Source of the DNA: Chloroflexota bacterium
GTDB taxonomy: Bacteria; Chloroflexota; Dehalococcoidia; UBA1151; TMED-70
Direction: 5' to 3'
Assembly (NCBI GenBank): GCA_002721875.1
Contig: PBLU01000023.1
Span: forward strand, 1 to 27,287
Length of the DNA: 27,287 bases
The notes under the pieces were generated by a model that was not told the DNA's origin, made no database searches, and saw nothing but the letters and a program-made list of their open reading frames with translations. Shown one piece after another: positions 16,924 through 25,701 of this stretch. Position 1 is the stretch's first letter; each line of letters begins with the position of its first letter. Both the position numbers and the translations under genes were made by a program.

Positions 16924-18126
16924 TCATGCTCCTATCCTAGTAACTCTTCTATTTAGAAAATTCATAAATAAGGAAATAAATAGACTCAAACCTAGAAATG
17001 TAATTAGTATCAAAAATAACATAGGTAAAGCATGACCAGCATTATTCATAATAGTTCTTGAAACCATAAAAACATCCGGATAAGCAATAGCAACTGACAA
17101 ACTAGAATTTTTAGTCAAATTTAGATACTGATTAGTCAAGGGGGGAATTATAGATCTTAGAGCTTGAGGCAAAATTATAAGAGTGATTCTTTGATAAGAA
17201 CTTAATCCTAGAGCCAGAGCAGCTTCTGTTTGACCTTTAGGAAGACTTTGAATACTTCCTCTAACTATTTCTGTGATAAATGTACCTGTATAAATTACTA
17301 AAGCAAATAATATAGCAGCAAATTCAGGTGAAAGTAAAAATCCTCCCGATTGAATATATGTTCCATATTGATTTACTTCTAAGGTTGGAATATCGGAATA
17401 CAGGTCAATTCCTAATATAAAGTAGAAAATTATCCCTATTCCAAAAAAAATAAATAATGAAATTAAATTAGGGGAAAAAAAATTGGTATTTTCTTCCCTA
17501 ATTTTATTTAGATAAGACCTTATAAACAAACAAAATATTAAGCTAATCAACAAAACAAGAAACCACAAAGAGCCATTCTCTACAGAATTAATGAATGGCA
17601 ATAGTATTCCCCTGTTTGACCAAACTGAAAGTCCACCAAAAGTAATAGCGTTTGAAATTTGAGGTAATTGTAGTAAAACTAGCTGCCAAAATATGATTTG
17701 AACAAGCAGAGGTGTATTCCTTATAAATTCAACATAACCTGCTGCAATTTTACTTATTAGGAAGTTTTTAGATAGTCGAGCCAAGCCCATAATTACACCT
17801 AATAAGGTTGCAAGTAAAATTCCTACAATGCTTACTCTTATAGTATTTATAATTCCAGCAAAATAAGCTTGCCACCTAGAATCATTACTTGTGTAGTCAA
17901 TAAGAAAAGTATGACTCAATCCAAATCCTGCCCTACTTCTCAGGTGTGAAAAGCCAAGATCTAATTCTAAAGCTCTTGAAACTAGATACCAGAGAAACAT
18001 TATCATTAAGATTGAAAATATCATTTGTACTAAAAGATTTCTAAAAGTTCGATCATAAAAAAGAACTCGAATCTTTTTTCCAAATGATTCTTTGGATCTT
18101 AATTGTTCAAATATTGAGGTAAACAT
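16924..18126 (-). CDS. aapQ: General L-amino-acid ABC transporter permease AapQ
   Basis: A 400-residue permease with the AapQ layout: an N-terminal helix at about 35-55, a long periplasmic segment (SRAGFGLSHTFLIDYTSND), then the transport domain with GIINTIRVSIVGILLATLLG and VEFIRNTPLLVQIIFWQ, and an EAA loop EAALALGLSSYQRITLIILPQ. It pairs with AapM. The ATG follows a strong hairpin (18136-18170) by only nine bases and has no Shine-Dalgarno sequence, unlike aapJ. No better start is seen. This spacing hints that its translation is limited relative to the binding protein. Confidence 0.92.
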   Translation of the reverse strand: MFTSIFEQLRSKESFGKKIRVLFYDRTFRNLLVQMIFSILMIMFLWYLVSRALELDLGFSHLRSRAGFGLSHTFLIDYTSNDSRWQAYFAGIINTIRVSIVGILLATLLGVIMGLARLSKNFLISKIAAGYVEFIRNTPLLVQIIFWQLVLLQLPQISNAITFGGLSVWSNRGILLPFINSVENGSLWFLVLLISLIFCLFIRSYLNKIREENTNFFSPNLISLFIFFGIGIIFYFILGIDLYSDIPTLEVNQYGTYIQSGGFLLSPEFAAILFALVIYTGTFITEIVRGSIQSLPKGQTEAALALGLSSYQRITLIILPQALRSIIPPLTNQYLNLTKNSSLSVAIAYPDVFMVSRTIMNNAGHALPMLFLILITFLGLSLFISLFMNFLNRRVTRIGA

Positions 18127-18135
18127 TAATATTAG

Positions 18136-18170
18136 TATAATCTACAGGGTGAAATACCCTGTAGATTATA
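18136..18170 (-). promoter_or_regulatory. Intercistronic hairpin between aapJ and aapQ
   Basis: A perfect 15-base-pair inverted repeat, TATAATCTACAGGGT (18136-18150) against 18156-18170, with a five-base loop. It begins 23 bases after the aapJ stop and ends nine bases before the aapQ ATG. On the minus strand it is not followed by a T-run, so it is unlikely to be a full terminator. A role in protecting the 3' end of aapJ mRNA, or in lowering downstream expression, would give the usual excess of binding protein over permease. Confidence 0.75.
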
Positions 18171-18193
18171 AACTATTGTGTATTTAGATTTTT

Positions 18194-19276
18194 CTATCTA
18201 AATGGAGGAGCGTATATTAATCCACCCTCTGTCCATTGAGCATTTAAGCTACCTTCTCTAGTCAAACCTAGAGGTACTAAATGTTCATCATAAACTTCTC
18301 CGTAATTTCCAACTTGAGAAATCACATTTTGCATGAAGTCTAATGGAATACCGAATGAGAAATCCGTAGCTTCACCACCATCAAAACCAACACCAAGTAA
18401 TCTTGCCATACCAGGATCTGCTGGATCTGCTGCCATAGCTGCAACATTTGCACTAGTTATGCCACTTTCCTCTGCTTGCATCATTCCGAAGACCACCCAC
18501 TGTACTACATCATAAAATTCACTATCATTATCTCTTGTAAGAGGACCTAGTGGTTCTTTAGATAAAGTTTCAGCCAAAACAACATGATCATCAGGATTAT
18601 CAAATCCAGCACGCTTGGATGCTAAACCAGATTTATCAGTAGTCCATCCATCACATCTACCTTCTTCATAGGCAGCTTGTAAGGGATCATTAGTTTCAAA
18701 AGTTAGTGGAGTATAAGGAATTCCTGCAGATGTAAATCTATCATCTAGATTTAGCTCTGTAGTAGTACCTTGTAACACACAAACAGTTGAACCAGTCATA
18801 GATTCTATAGAGTCATAACCGCTACTTGCTTTAACCATCATTCCTTGTCCGTCATAAAAAGTTGCAGCAGTGAAGTCATTACCCAAATCTCTATCTCTAC
18901 TTGCAGTCCATGTTGTATTTCGAATTAGCAAATCAATTTCTTCTGCTGCTAAAGCTTCGAATCGAGCTGATGCAGTCAAAGGAACATATTCAACTTTACT
19001 AGAATCTCCTAGAATTGCTGCAGCTACAGCTTTACAGAAGTCTATATCAAAGCCTTCAAATTCTCCTGCAGAATTAACTACTCCAAAACCTGTCAGGTTA
19101 TCGTTAACACCACAAACTAATTCACCTCTATCAAGAATTGTTGTCAAAGTACTTTCTTTTTCAACTGGTACTTCAACTACAGTTTCTACAACAGTCTCTT
19201 CACTACAAGCAGCAAAGATTAAGACTGACATTAGTAGCATACTTATGACTACTAATTTATTCCGCAAATAAAACAT
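18194..19276 (-). CDS. aapJ: General L-amino-acid ABC transporter binding lipoprotein
   Basis: Counted from the ATG at 19276 this is a 360-residue family-3 (polar amino acid) substrate-binding protein. It has a signal peptide with the lipobox FAAC, an acidic valine-rich linker (SEETVVETVVEVPVEKE), then the domain starting LTTILDRGELVCGV and FEGFDIDFCKAVAAA, RNTTWTASRDRDLGNDF, and CDGWTTDKSGLASKRA, all typical of AapJ. It captures a broad set of L-amino acids. A TTG fifteen bases earlier is in frame, but it lies at the edge of the AAAGGAGA ribosome-binding site, which fixes the start at 19276. The linker style is common in Chloroflexota lipoproteins. Confidence 0.94.
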   Translation of the reverse strand: MFYLRNKLVVISMLLMSVLIFAACSEETVVETVVEVPVEKESTLTTILDRGELVCGVNDNLTGFGVVNSAGEFEGFDIDFCKAVAAAILGDSSKVEYVPLTASARFEALAAEEIDLLIRNTTWTASRDRDLGNDFTAATFYDGQGMMVKASSGYDSIESMTGSTVCVLQGTTTELNLDDRFTSAGIPYTPLTFETNDPLQAAYEEGRCDGWTTDKSGLASKRAGFDNPDDHVVLAETLSKEPLGPLTRDNDSEFYDVVQWVVFGMMQAEESGITSANVAAMAADPADPGMARLLGVGFDGGEATDFSFGIPLDFMQNVISQVGNYGEVYDEHLVPLGLTREGSLNAQWTEGGLIYAPPFR

Positions 19277-19280
19277 AATA

Positions 19281-19288
19281 TCTCCTTT
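19281..19288 (-). promoter_or_regulatory. Strong ribosome-binding site of aapJ
   Basis: AAAGGAGA is the best Shine-Dalgarno sequence in the window, with GGAG five bases before the ATG at 19276. It rules out the in-frame TTG at 19291, which overlaps the upstream side of this site. It contrasts with aapQ, which has none. Confidence 0.8.
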
Positions 19289-19302
19289 CAATTTTTTAAA
19301 TT

Positions 19303-19345
19303 TTCAGAGATTGACACCAGCGACACATGTCCGGGATTCACTGAA
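19303..19345 (-). ncRNA. Possible structured leader RNA of the aap operon
   Basis: Within the AT-rich leader of aapJ lies a 43-base element with much higher G+C. On the minus strand its ends pair (TTCAG with CTGAA, extended by TGA/TCA after a small bulge), and inside are CC/GG and ACA/TGT pairs around CCGGACATGTGTCGCTGG. It lies about 15 bases upstream of the ribosome-binding site. It resembles no riboswitch I know (it lacks the glnA-type and lysine-box cores). It could be a small regulatory element or a chance fold. Confidence 0.3.
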
Positions 19346-19367
19346 TTAAACACTATGTTTCTAAGTG

Positions 19368-19375
19368 ATAATATA
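19368..19375 (-). promoter_or_regulatory. Possible -10 of the aap operon
   Basis: TATATTAT on the minus strand, about 90 bases before the aapJ start, is the best -10 in the 158-base gap between aapJ and the stop of the flavoprotein gene. A TTTACA at 19396-19401 is a possible -35, but its spacing of about 20 is too long, so this is a weak call. It implies a leader of about 85 bases that includes the folded element. Confidence 0.35.
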
Positions 19376-19434
19376 CACCTTTTTTATTACAGAAATGTAA
19401 ATTTTATTCAATGTATCGAAAAGTTTATTATGTA

Positions 19435-20568
19435 TTACATAAATCTTTTAGTTGAAAAAATATTGATGTCATAGTTTGTTTGTTTTTTTGTAATTAATTC
19501 AGAACAAATTTCTCCTATTGCAGGAGCAAACTTAAATCCGTGTCCAGAACAAGGTGAGCATATAATTATATTTTCATCATCATTGTAAAAGTCAATTAAA
19601 AAATCAAAATCAGGTGTATCTGTATAAACACATACTCTTGAATCTAGAAGTTTACCATTTGCAGAAGGAATATATTCTTCCAGAAATTCCCTTACTTCCA
19701 ATAAATCTTTTTCATTTGAATCCCTTTTCAAATCATTTTCTTCAATAAATTCACCATCATGATGCTTTGCAACCTTAAATCCTTTATCCTCAATATTTGG
19801 TTGAGTATAAAACTCTATACCGTTATCTAAATCCCACCCAGTATTGGGAAGAGTCGAATAATTAAATAGTTCTTGAGAGTTTTTAGGAGAAAACCAAAAA
19901 AGAACTTGTCTTTCTATTTTCAGTGGAAGATTTAGTTTAGGTACTAAATTTTTTAACCATGCTCCAGAAGTAAAAATCAATTTTTTTGAGTAATAAATTT
20001 CTTTATCAGTTGAAATTTTATATAAGTCAGACACTTTCTCCCAAGCAATTACTTTTTCATTATAATTATGTGTAGAACCTAATAATTGGGCTTTAGATAA
20101 AAAAGTTGATATAGCTTTCTCAGGGAAAACTGCTCCACTTCTTTTTTCAAATAATATATTAAATTTTTCAGATGGATTAAATACCTTAAATTTTTCTTTT
20201 ATTGCGGTAGGGGAATATTCTATCAGGGGTATATTATATTTTTTTGCTGATTTTTTTGTATTATTAATATAATTTGTATTATTTCCAAAATATAATCCAC
20301 CATATTCTAATATTAATTTTTCATCAGATTCATTATCTAGTTCATTCCAAAGTTCATAAGCCCTTTGCACTATTGGTACATATGAAGTTCCTTCATGATA
20401 TGCTTCTCTAATTACTCTTGTATGACCATGAGATGATCCCAATTCATGAGGTGGTCTATATATATCTAAACCTAATACTTTTGCACCTTTTTTAGACAGA
20501 TAATATGAGGAAGAACTTCCCATAGCACCAAGTCCGATTATAATAACATCATATATATTATTTTTCAA
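19435..20568 (-). CDS. Monomeric sarcosine oxidase-like FAD amine oxidase
   Basis: A 377-residue DAO-superfamily flavoprotein of the monomeric sarcosine oxidase / N-methyltryptophan oxidase type. The FAD motif is GLGAMG (11-16), followed by SSHGHTRVIREAYHE (44-58), matching the flavin-contacting His/Arg set. GFKVAKHH supplies a lysine at the place of the MSOX oxygen-activating Lys. Cys313 in RVCVYTDTPDFDFLIDF matches the Cys that binds FAD covalently, and CSGHGFKFAPAIGE closes the domain. Predicted reaction: oxidation of an N-methyl or secondary amine to aldehyde plus amine with H2O2 formation. It lies two bases after the enolase-superfamily gene, last in the purine-type operon. Confidence 0.9.
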   Translation of the reverse strand: MKNNIYDVIIIGLGAMGSSSSYYLSKKGAKVLGLDIYRPPHELGSSHGHTRVIREAYHEGTSYVPIVQRAYELWNELDNESDEKLILEYGGLYFGNNTNYINNTKKSAKKYNIPLIEYSPTAIKEKFKVFNPSEKFNILFEKRSGAVFPEKAISTFLSKAQLLGSTHNYNEKVIAWEKVSDLYKISTDKEIYYSKKLIFTSGAWLKNLVPKLNLPLKIERQVLFWFSPKNSQELFNYSTLPNTGWDLDNGIEFYTQPNIEDKGFKVAKHHDGEFIEENDLKRDSNEKDLLEVREFLEEYIPSANGKLLDSRVCVYTDTPDFDFLIDFYNDDENIIICSPCSGHGFKFAPAIGEICSELITKKQTNYDINIFSTKRFM

Positions 20569-20570
20569 AG

Positions 20571-21689
20571 TTATATTTCCACAGATTCTACTTTGTGAAA
20601 ATCAATCCAATTTTCATCTAATTGCATACCTAGTCCAGACTGATTTGGTATATCTAGTTTTCCATTTTTGTTTATAGAAATTTCGTTCGTAACACCCCAT
20701 TGATGTATATGCTCTGGTCTCCAGTATTCATAATAAGAATTATTATTAACTGAAGCAATTACATGCAAGTTAGCTGCATTCATCATAGAATTACCTGCTA
20801 AACCAATTTCACAATTTATCCCAAAAGCATCTGCCATAGCGGATTGCTTAATGAGTCCAGTTATTCCAAGTTTTCTTGTGGTTCCTCTTACCATACCAAT
20901 TAAGTCCTGACTCATATAATTAGCTGCTTGTTTTATTAGAAATTCTGCTGAGTCACTCATATTTATGGGAGTTATAAGAGTTTCTTTCAATTTTTTTATA
21001 GCTCTAATATTTGAGGTTTCGATTGGATCTTCATACCAATAAAAATTATTTGCATCTAATGCTTGCCCAACTAAAATAGCTTCTTGAAGTGAATATCCAT
21101 GATTTCTATCAAGCATTAGAGTCATCTTATCATCAACTAATTCTCTTATTTTTTCTATTGAAATTATTGTTTCATTAACACTTAATTCTCCAGGATGAAT
21201 TTTATAGGCTAAGTATCCTTCACTCAGGAGTTGTGCTGCTTCATTGATAAATCCATCTGGAGATATGTGTCTAGGTGGGAAAGTTGCATATAAAGGTATT
21301 TCTTTATCTTCACCACCCAATAGTTTATATATTGGTTTATTAAAAAATTTGCCAGCCAGATCCCATAATGCAACATCTACTGGTGCCCAAGAGGAAAATA
21401 TTGGAAGTCCATGTCCACTTATATCATCAACTTTCGACCATAACCACTCTCTATTTTCAAATGGCATTCCTATTATTTGAGGAGCAATTTTATCCTTGAT
21501 AATCTTGATTCTATCTATAGAATCTGATGCCTGATCTCCAATTAAAGAATTACCTTCAAATCCTTCGTCTGTAATTATTCTTAGGATTCCTTGAGTAGTC
21601 TTACCTCCAATATCAGATCTTTCGTCTATTACTTTTAGTGGTCCAGTATCTCTTTCAATAATGTCTATTATAACTTTGGAAATTTTCAT
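20571..21689 (-). CDS. Enolase-superfamily protein with atypical active site
   Basis: A 372-residue mandelate-racemase-group protein. The N-terminal capping domain is followed by WAPVDVALWDLAGK (101-114), Lys163-x-His165 on strand two (YKIHPG), metal ligands Asp194 (MLDRN) and Glu220 (WYEDP), and at the third ligand MSDSAE, offering Asp246 instead of the usual Glu. Where this group has QPDxxxxGG it reads MVRGTTRKLGITG, so the Asp of the catalytic dyad is absent, and the partner His is replaced around IGLAGN. It may use only the KxH face, or have lost activity. The reaction is unknown. It lies between hpt (six bases) and the sarcosine-oxidase-like gene (two bases). Confidence 0.85.
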   Translation of the reverse strand: MKISKVIIDIIERDTGPLKVIDERSDIGGKTTQGILRIITDEGFEGNSLIGDQASDSIDRIKIIKDKIAPQIIGMPFENREWLWSKVDDISGHGLPIFSSWAPVDVALWDLAGKFFNKPIYKLLGGEDKEIPLYATFPPRHISPDGFINEAAQLLSEGYLAYKIHPGELSVNETIISIEKIRELVDDKMTLMLDRNHGYSLQEAILVGQALDANNFYWYEDPIETSNIRAIKKLKETLITPINMSDSAEFLIKQAANYMSQDLIGMVRGTTRKLGITGLIKQSAMADAFGINCEIGLAGNSMMNAANLHVIASVNNNSYYEYWRPEHIHQWGVTNEISINKNGKLDIPNQSGLGMQLDENWIDFHKVESVEI

Positions 21690-21695
21690 CTAAAA

Positions 21696-22256
21696 TCAAT
21701 CTATATTTATAGTTCCTACATAATCTAGACCTCTGAATAACCCCTTATAATCCATTCCATACCCAACTACCCATCTTTTATCATCAAGTATAAAACAATT
21801 AAAATCAGGTTCAATTTCCATATGCCTTTTACCTAATTTATCCAATAGAACAGCAGAATATACTTTTTTATTTGAGGTTTTTTCTAATTTTTCTGAAAGA
21901 TTATATAAAGTCTCTCCAGAATCCATTAAATCATCAACAATAACGCTTGGAGAATCTATATCAATATTTTCAGCAAGAAAGTCATATCCATAAATTGTTG
22001 TACCTTGAGATTCAGTAGAATTACCATAAGTTTTAGCTATCAATGGGAACATATGATAACAACCAGATCTGAGTATCTCTAATTCTGCTATTAGATTAGA
22101 AACGAACATAAGACCACCTGTCATAATTGGGATAAGATTAACTGCTTTATCGGACTTAAATTTCGAATTTATATCTTTCGCAATTCTTTTGACTTCTCTA
22201 TCTATAGAATTTTTATCCCATAAAACTTCTATATCTTTTGTTGTGATATCTCTCAT
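21696..22256 (-). CDS. hpt: Hypoxanthine phosphoribosyltransferase
   Basis: A 186-residue type I phosphoribosyltransferase. The PRPP-binding loop VIVDDLMDSGETL is at 105-117, an early loop PIMTGGLMF is at 43-51, and the base-stacking region WVVGYGMDYKGLFRGLDYVG closes the protein, as in hypoxanthine(-guanine) phosphoribosyltransferases. It converts a purine base plus PRPP to the nucleotide in the cytoplasm. Its ATG directly follows the stop of the upstream permease gene (TAAATG), which ties it firmly to the nucleoside-type transporter: uptake followed by salvage. Hypoxanthine, guanine or xanthine specificity cannot be separated from sequence. Confidence 0.92.
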   Translation of the reverse strand: MRDITTKDIEVLWDKNSIDREVKRIAKDINSKFKSDKAVNLIPIMTGGLMFVSNLIAELEILRSGCYHMFPLIAKTYGNSTESQGTTIYGYDFLAENIDIDSPSVIVDDLMDSGETLYNLSEKLEKTSNKKVYSAVLLDKLGKRHMEIEPDFNCFILDDKRWVVGYGMDYKGLFRGLDYVGTINID

Positions 22257-23213
22257 TTAATTTATGTCCTCAGGCAATTTCTTACCTAATGCTTCTGGTT
22301 GATTACCACCTATTAAAGAAACTAAAAATTTAGGTATTGAGCTTCTTTCTTTTCTGTTAATATATTGTATGAAAATTAAAATAAAAATCATTAATGGAAA
22401 TGGTAATAATGGGAGAATTTGAGATAAAGCTAAAGTTACAGATTGGGCCTTGATAGCAAGTACTTGTAAAAGTCCAAATGAATATGCGCCTACAGCTGCC
22501 CTGTAAGGATTCCATCCACCAAATATAACTATTGCTAATACGATCCAACCATAGTTAGTAGTATGTCCTTCTGACCACCCATATTTAGTGTATAAAGAAA
22601 AAGATGCACCAGCTAAACCTAATAAAGCTCCGCCTATTAGAGTTCCATATAATCTCATTCTTTTTACATTTATACCTCTTGAACTAGCTGCTGTAGGATT
22701 TTCCCCTGATGCTCTTATAGATAAACCAAAAGTTGTTTTATTTAAGAAAAACCAAGAAAGCGGAATTAAAATAATTGAAAAGTATGTAATTATGGAATGA
22801 TTAAATAAAACTTCTCCCAAAAAAGGAATTTTTGATAACAGGGGTATTTCAATTTTAGTAATCATAGGACCATTTATTCTGACATAGTCTTGGCCTAAAT
22901 AACTACTCAAACGTGCTAATAGTATGGTGAGAACAAATCCAACAGCTATTTGATCCATTCTTAGTCTGATGTCGCAGTATGAAATAAAAAATGAAATAAA
23001 TGCACCCAAAAATATAGCAAATATAAATCCTAAGATTGCAATATTAGTAATAAACCCCATCATAAATCCAAATAAAGCACAGATCATTATAGTACCCTCA
23101 GCAGATAAATTAATTACTCCTCCTTTCTCTGAAATAGTCTCTCCGATTACTGCAATAATAAGCGGGGTACTCAGTGATATTACAGTTACTAAAGTATTTT
23201 CAAAAAAAATCAT
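22257..23213 (-). CDS. nupC: Nucleoside-type ABC transporter permease (second)
   Basis: A 318-residue permease of the BPD_transp_2 class, with about eight to ten helices. The opening IGETISEKGGVINLSAEGTIM is the family motif for nucleoside/BMP-type importers, followed by VGFVLTILLARLSSYLGQ and GLSIRASGENPTAASSRGINV, which includes the conserved Gly-Glu-Asn-Pro cytoplasmic loop that contacts the ATPase. The start overlaps the previous permease by four bases (ATGA). It forms the heterodimeric channel with that permease. Confidence 0.93.
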   Translation of the reverse strand: MIFFENTLVTVISLSTPLIIAVIGETISEKGGVINLSAEGTIMICALFGFMMGFITNIAILGFIFAIFLGAFISFFISYCDIRLRMDQIAVGFVLTILLARLSSYLGQDYVRINGPMITKIEIPLLSKIPFLGEVLFNHSIITYFSIILIPLSWFFLNKTTFGLSIRASGENPTAASSRGINVKRMRLYGTLIGGALLGLAGASFSLYTKYGWSEGHTTNYGWIVLAIVIFGGWNPYRAAVGAYSFGLLQVLAIKAQSVTLALSQILPLLPFPLMIFILIFIQYINRKERSSIPKFLVSLIGGNQPEALGKKLPEDIN

Positions 23214-24256
23214 CTCGTAAATACCTTAGTTATTTGTTTAGTTATAATCTTTTCTAATTCTAGTTTTTGCAAAACAAGCCAGCTAAGAACGAATGTAGCT
23301 TGAATTATTCCTATAATACTATGGTCTAGTCCCATCCTTATTTGTAATTGACTACCTCCAACAATTAGAGCTGAAAAAAGAAAACTAACTATAAAAGAGA
23401 AATAAATATTTCTGGAACAAATTAAGACAATCAAAATAGATAAAAAGCCAAATCCTCCTGATATGGATGGTACTAATTTATGATAGGCAGCTGATGATTG
23501 AGAAAATCCAGCTATACCTGCAATTCCACCTGCTAATAAGTAGGAAAGAATAATATATTTATCCGATGTGAAATAAAATCTTTCAGTTGCAAAAATATTA
23601 ATACCTGTTGCCTTCAGTCTTATTCCGATAGAACTATACTTGATCAATAGGGCACTTGATATGTAAAGAAATAATATAATTACTAGTAAAAATAATGGGA
23701 AGTTAGAGCTACCTATTGTAGGAACCCAAGATGATTTGTCAAAAATATCTGTTCCTCCAGTTGAAGCAATCCCTGCTCTTTTCCAAGGTCCAATAATCAA
23801 ATAAATTACTATTCCCGAAGCTACAAAGTCTAATCCTAATCCACTAAAGATTTCATGTACATTTCCTTTGACTTTCAAAATTGCAGAAATCAAACCCCAA
23901 AGTCCACCAAAAATAATTGCTAGGATTATTTGTAAATAAGGAGAAATAAAATCATCACCTAAAAATGATCTTGCTACGAGCGTGGACCCTACAGCACCCA
24001 TAATTATCTGTCCTTCAATTCCAATATTCCACATACCAGCTGAAAATGTATAAATAAGAGCCAAAGATGCTAAAGAAATTGGAGTCCAAACTATAAGTGT
24101 TCTAATTAATTTAGGTAAGCTACCTAGAGATCCATATATAATAGATTCAAATACTTGAAATGGTGAAATTCCAAATAAAATTAGGGTAAAAAAAATAATA
24201 ATTAATGTAAGAAAAAGTCTCAATAAATTTATTCTTAAGTTATATAAATCAAACAT
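23210..24256 (-). CDS. nupB: Nucleoside-type ABC transporter permease (first)
   Basis: A 348-residue permease of the BPD_transp_2 class with about ten membrane helices. SLASLALIYTFSAGMWNIGIEGQIIMG is the family opening, and the cytoplasmic ATPase-contacting loop reads IRLKATGINIFATERF, with Asn in place of the usual Glu-Asn. FSGLGLDFVASGIVIYL is also typical. It starts one base after the ATPase gene ends and overlaps the next permease by ATGA, so the order ATPase-permease-permease matches B. subtilis nupOPQ and L. lactis nupABC. Confidence 0.93.
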   Translation of the reverse strand: MFDLYNLRINLLRLFLTLIIIFFTLILFGISPFQVFESIIYGSLGSLPKLIRTLIVWTPISLASLALIYTFSAGMWNIGIEGQIIMGAVGSTLVARSFLGDDFISPYLQIILAIIFGGLWGLISAILKVKGNVHEIFSGLGLDFVASGIVIYLIIGPWKRAGIASTGGTDIFDKSSWVPTIGSSNFPLFLLVIILFLYISSALLIKYSSIGIRLKATGINIFATERFYFTSDKYIILSYLLAGGIAGIAGFSQSSAAYHKLVPSISGGFGFLSILIVLICSRNIYFSFIVSFLFSALIVGGSQLQIRMGLDHSIIGIIQATFVLSWLVLQKLELEKIITKQITKVFTR

Positions 24257-24257
24257 C

Positions 24258-25694
24258 TTATATTATTCCTGATATATATTTTGCAATTCTATCTTTTTGT
24301 AAATTATTCTTTGTATCAATATTCATTATCTGATCACCCGAAACCGATATAATTATGTCAGAATAATCCCATATCTCGTCAATATCTGTAGAGGAAAAAA
24401 ATACTCCGTAATCTTTTTCCTTTCTTTCCAGTATCATTTCCCAAATCTTATTAGCTGAATTTATATCTAATCCTCTTGTTGGTTGCTCTAACAAAAGAAA
24501 GGATTTTTCTGAAGGCATTAGAGAGAGCATTACTCTTTGCTGATTACCACCAGATAATTCATTTATTTGGCTATCTAAATTAGCTCTTATATCAAACTCT
24601 TGAATTTTATTAGTTGCTTTTTCCTTAACAAAATTCCAATTAATTATTCTTTTTTTTACAGTTTCTGATAATCCAAAGTGTTCAATTAGAGTCATATCAC
24701 TAAATAGCCCTTTTTCTAACCTATCAGCAGGCATGTAATAGATTTCATTTTTACTCAACTTTAAATTATTTTCTAACTCAATTCCTGTTGATGAAAATTC
24801 ACCAGTAAAAAAATTTTTTACATAGTCATCATTAGAAGAACCTTGAAGACCAGCAATGCCAATAATACTTCCTTGTTTTATTTTGTGTGAACTGGAGATT
24901 TCAGATTTTAAATTTAGATCTTTTTTTGAAAAATTTATAATAAAGTTTTCTTCTCTATCAAAATCTTTTATTGCAAGAGAATTAATTTCACTTTTTTCAA
25001 ACATTATCGACAGGATTTTTTTAGAATCAAATGGCTGTTTAATATTTTCTATCAATTTACCAGACCTGAGAATACTAGCTGAATCACAAATCTCAAAAAC
25101 TTCATCTAATTTGTGAGAAACAAAAATTATTATTATTCCCTCTTTTGATAATTTCCTTAATGTATCAAACATTATTTTTTTTTGTTCAAGAGAAAATGCA
25201 CTAGTAGGTTCGTCCAGAATAATTAACTTTGCCCCATTATATAGAAGTCTCAGTAGTTCAACTTGTTGTCTTTCTCCAATAGATAATGAGCTAGTCTTTC
25301 TATTTAGATTTATTTTGACATTATAATTATCAAATAATTTTTCAATTTTTGATTTTATTTGAACAATCTTTCTATAAGGATTACTTTCGCTAATTCCAAT
25401 CAAGAAGCTTTCAAAGATAGAAAGATTAGAAAAATCTAGGGGATCTTGATTTAATAAACCAATTCCAACATTTATAGAACTTCTAGGCGAACCAAGAATA
25501 ACTTCTTTGTCGTTGATCAAGATAATACCTTTATCGGGCAAAATTTGACCTGAAATAATCCTAACCAAAGTAGATTTTCCAGCACCATTTTCCCCTAGGA
25601 GAGCATGTATACCAGAAGATAATTTGAGAGATATATTTTTATTTGCATCAACATTACCAAAGGATTTAGAAATGTTATTTATTTCAATTTTCAT
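24258..25694 (-). CDS. nupA: Nucleoside-type ABC transporter ATPase, two domains
   Basis: A 478-residue double ABC ATPase of the RbsA/NupO type. Domain 1 is complete: Walker A GENGAGKST (34-42), signature LSIGERQQ, Walker B LIILDEPTSAFS, and a following FVSHKLDE. Domain 2 has the usual degenerate Walker A of this family (GLQGSSNDD, no GKS) but keeps LSGGNQQR and LLLEQPTRGLD. It is about 30 residues shorter than typical members. The ATG lies seven bases after a strong hairpin and has no Shine-Dalgarno sequence, suggesting reduced translation relative to the binding lipoprotein. Confidence 0.93.
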   Translation of the reverse strand: MKIEINNISKSFGNVDANKNISLKLSSGIHALLGENGAGKSTLVRIISGQILPDKGIILINDKEVILGSPRSSINVGIGLLNQDPLDFSNLSIFESFLIGISESNPYRKIVQIKSKIEKLFDNYNVKINLNRKTSSLSIGERQQVELLRLLYNGAKLIILDEPTSAFSLEQKKIMFDTLRKLSKEGIIIIFVSHKLDEVFEICDSASILRSGKLIENIKQPFDSKKILSIMFEKSEINSLAIKDFDREENFIINFSKKDLNLKSEISSSHKIKQGSIIGIAGLQGSSNDDYVKNFFTGEFSSTGIELENNLKLSKNEIYYMPADRLEKGLFSDMTLIEHFGLSETVKKRIINWNFVKEKATNKIQEFDIRANLDSQINELSGGNQQRVMLSLMPSEKSFLLLEQPTRGLDINSANKIWEMILERKEKDYGVFFSSTDIDEIWDYSDIIISVSGDQIMNIDTKNNLQKDRIAKYISGII

Positions 25695-25701
25695 AAAGTA
25701 A

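Noticed and set aside
18870..19271. Plus-strand frame of 133 codons
   Set aside because: It is the antisense shadow of aapJ, whose reading frame has complete family motifs.
19277..19291. TTG start for aapJ five codons upstream
   Set aside because: The extra codons overlap the AAAGGAGA ribosome-binding site that serves the ATG at 19276, and the signal peptide is complete from that ATG.
19292..19434. Known riboswitch (glnA type or lysine) in the aap leader
   Set aside because: None of the conserved core sequences of these classes is present; only an unassigned fold remains.
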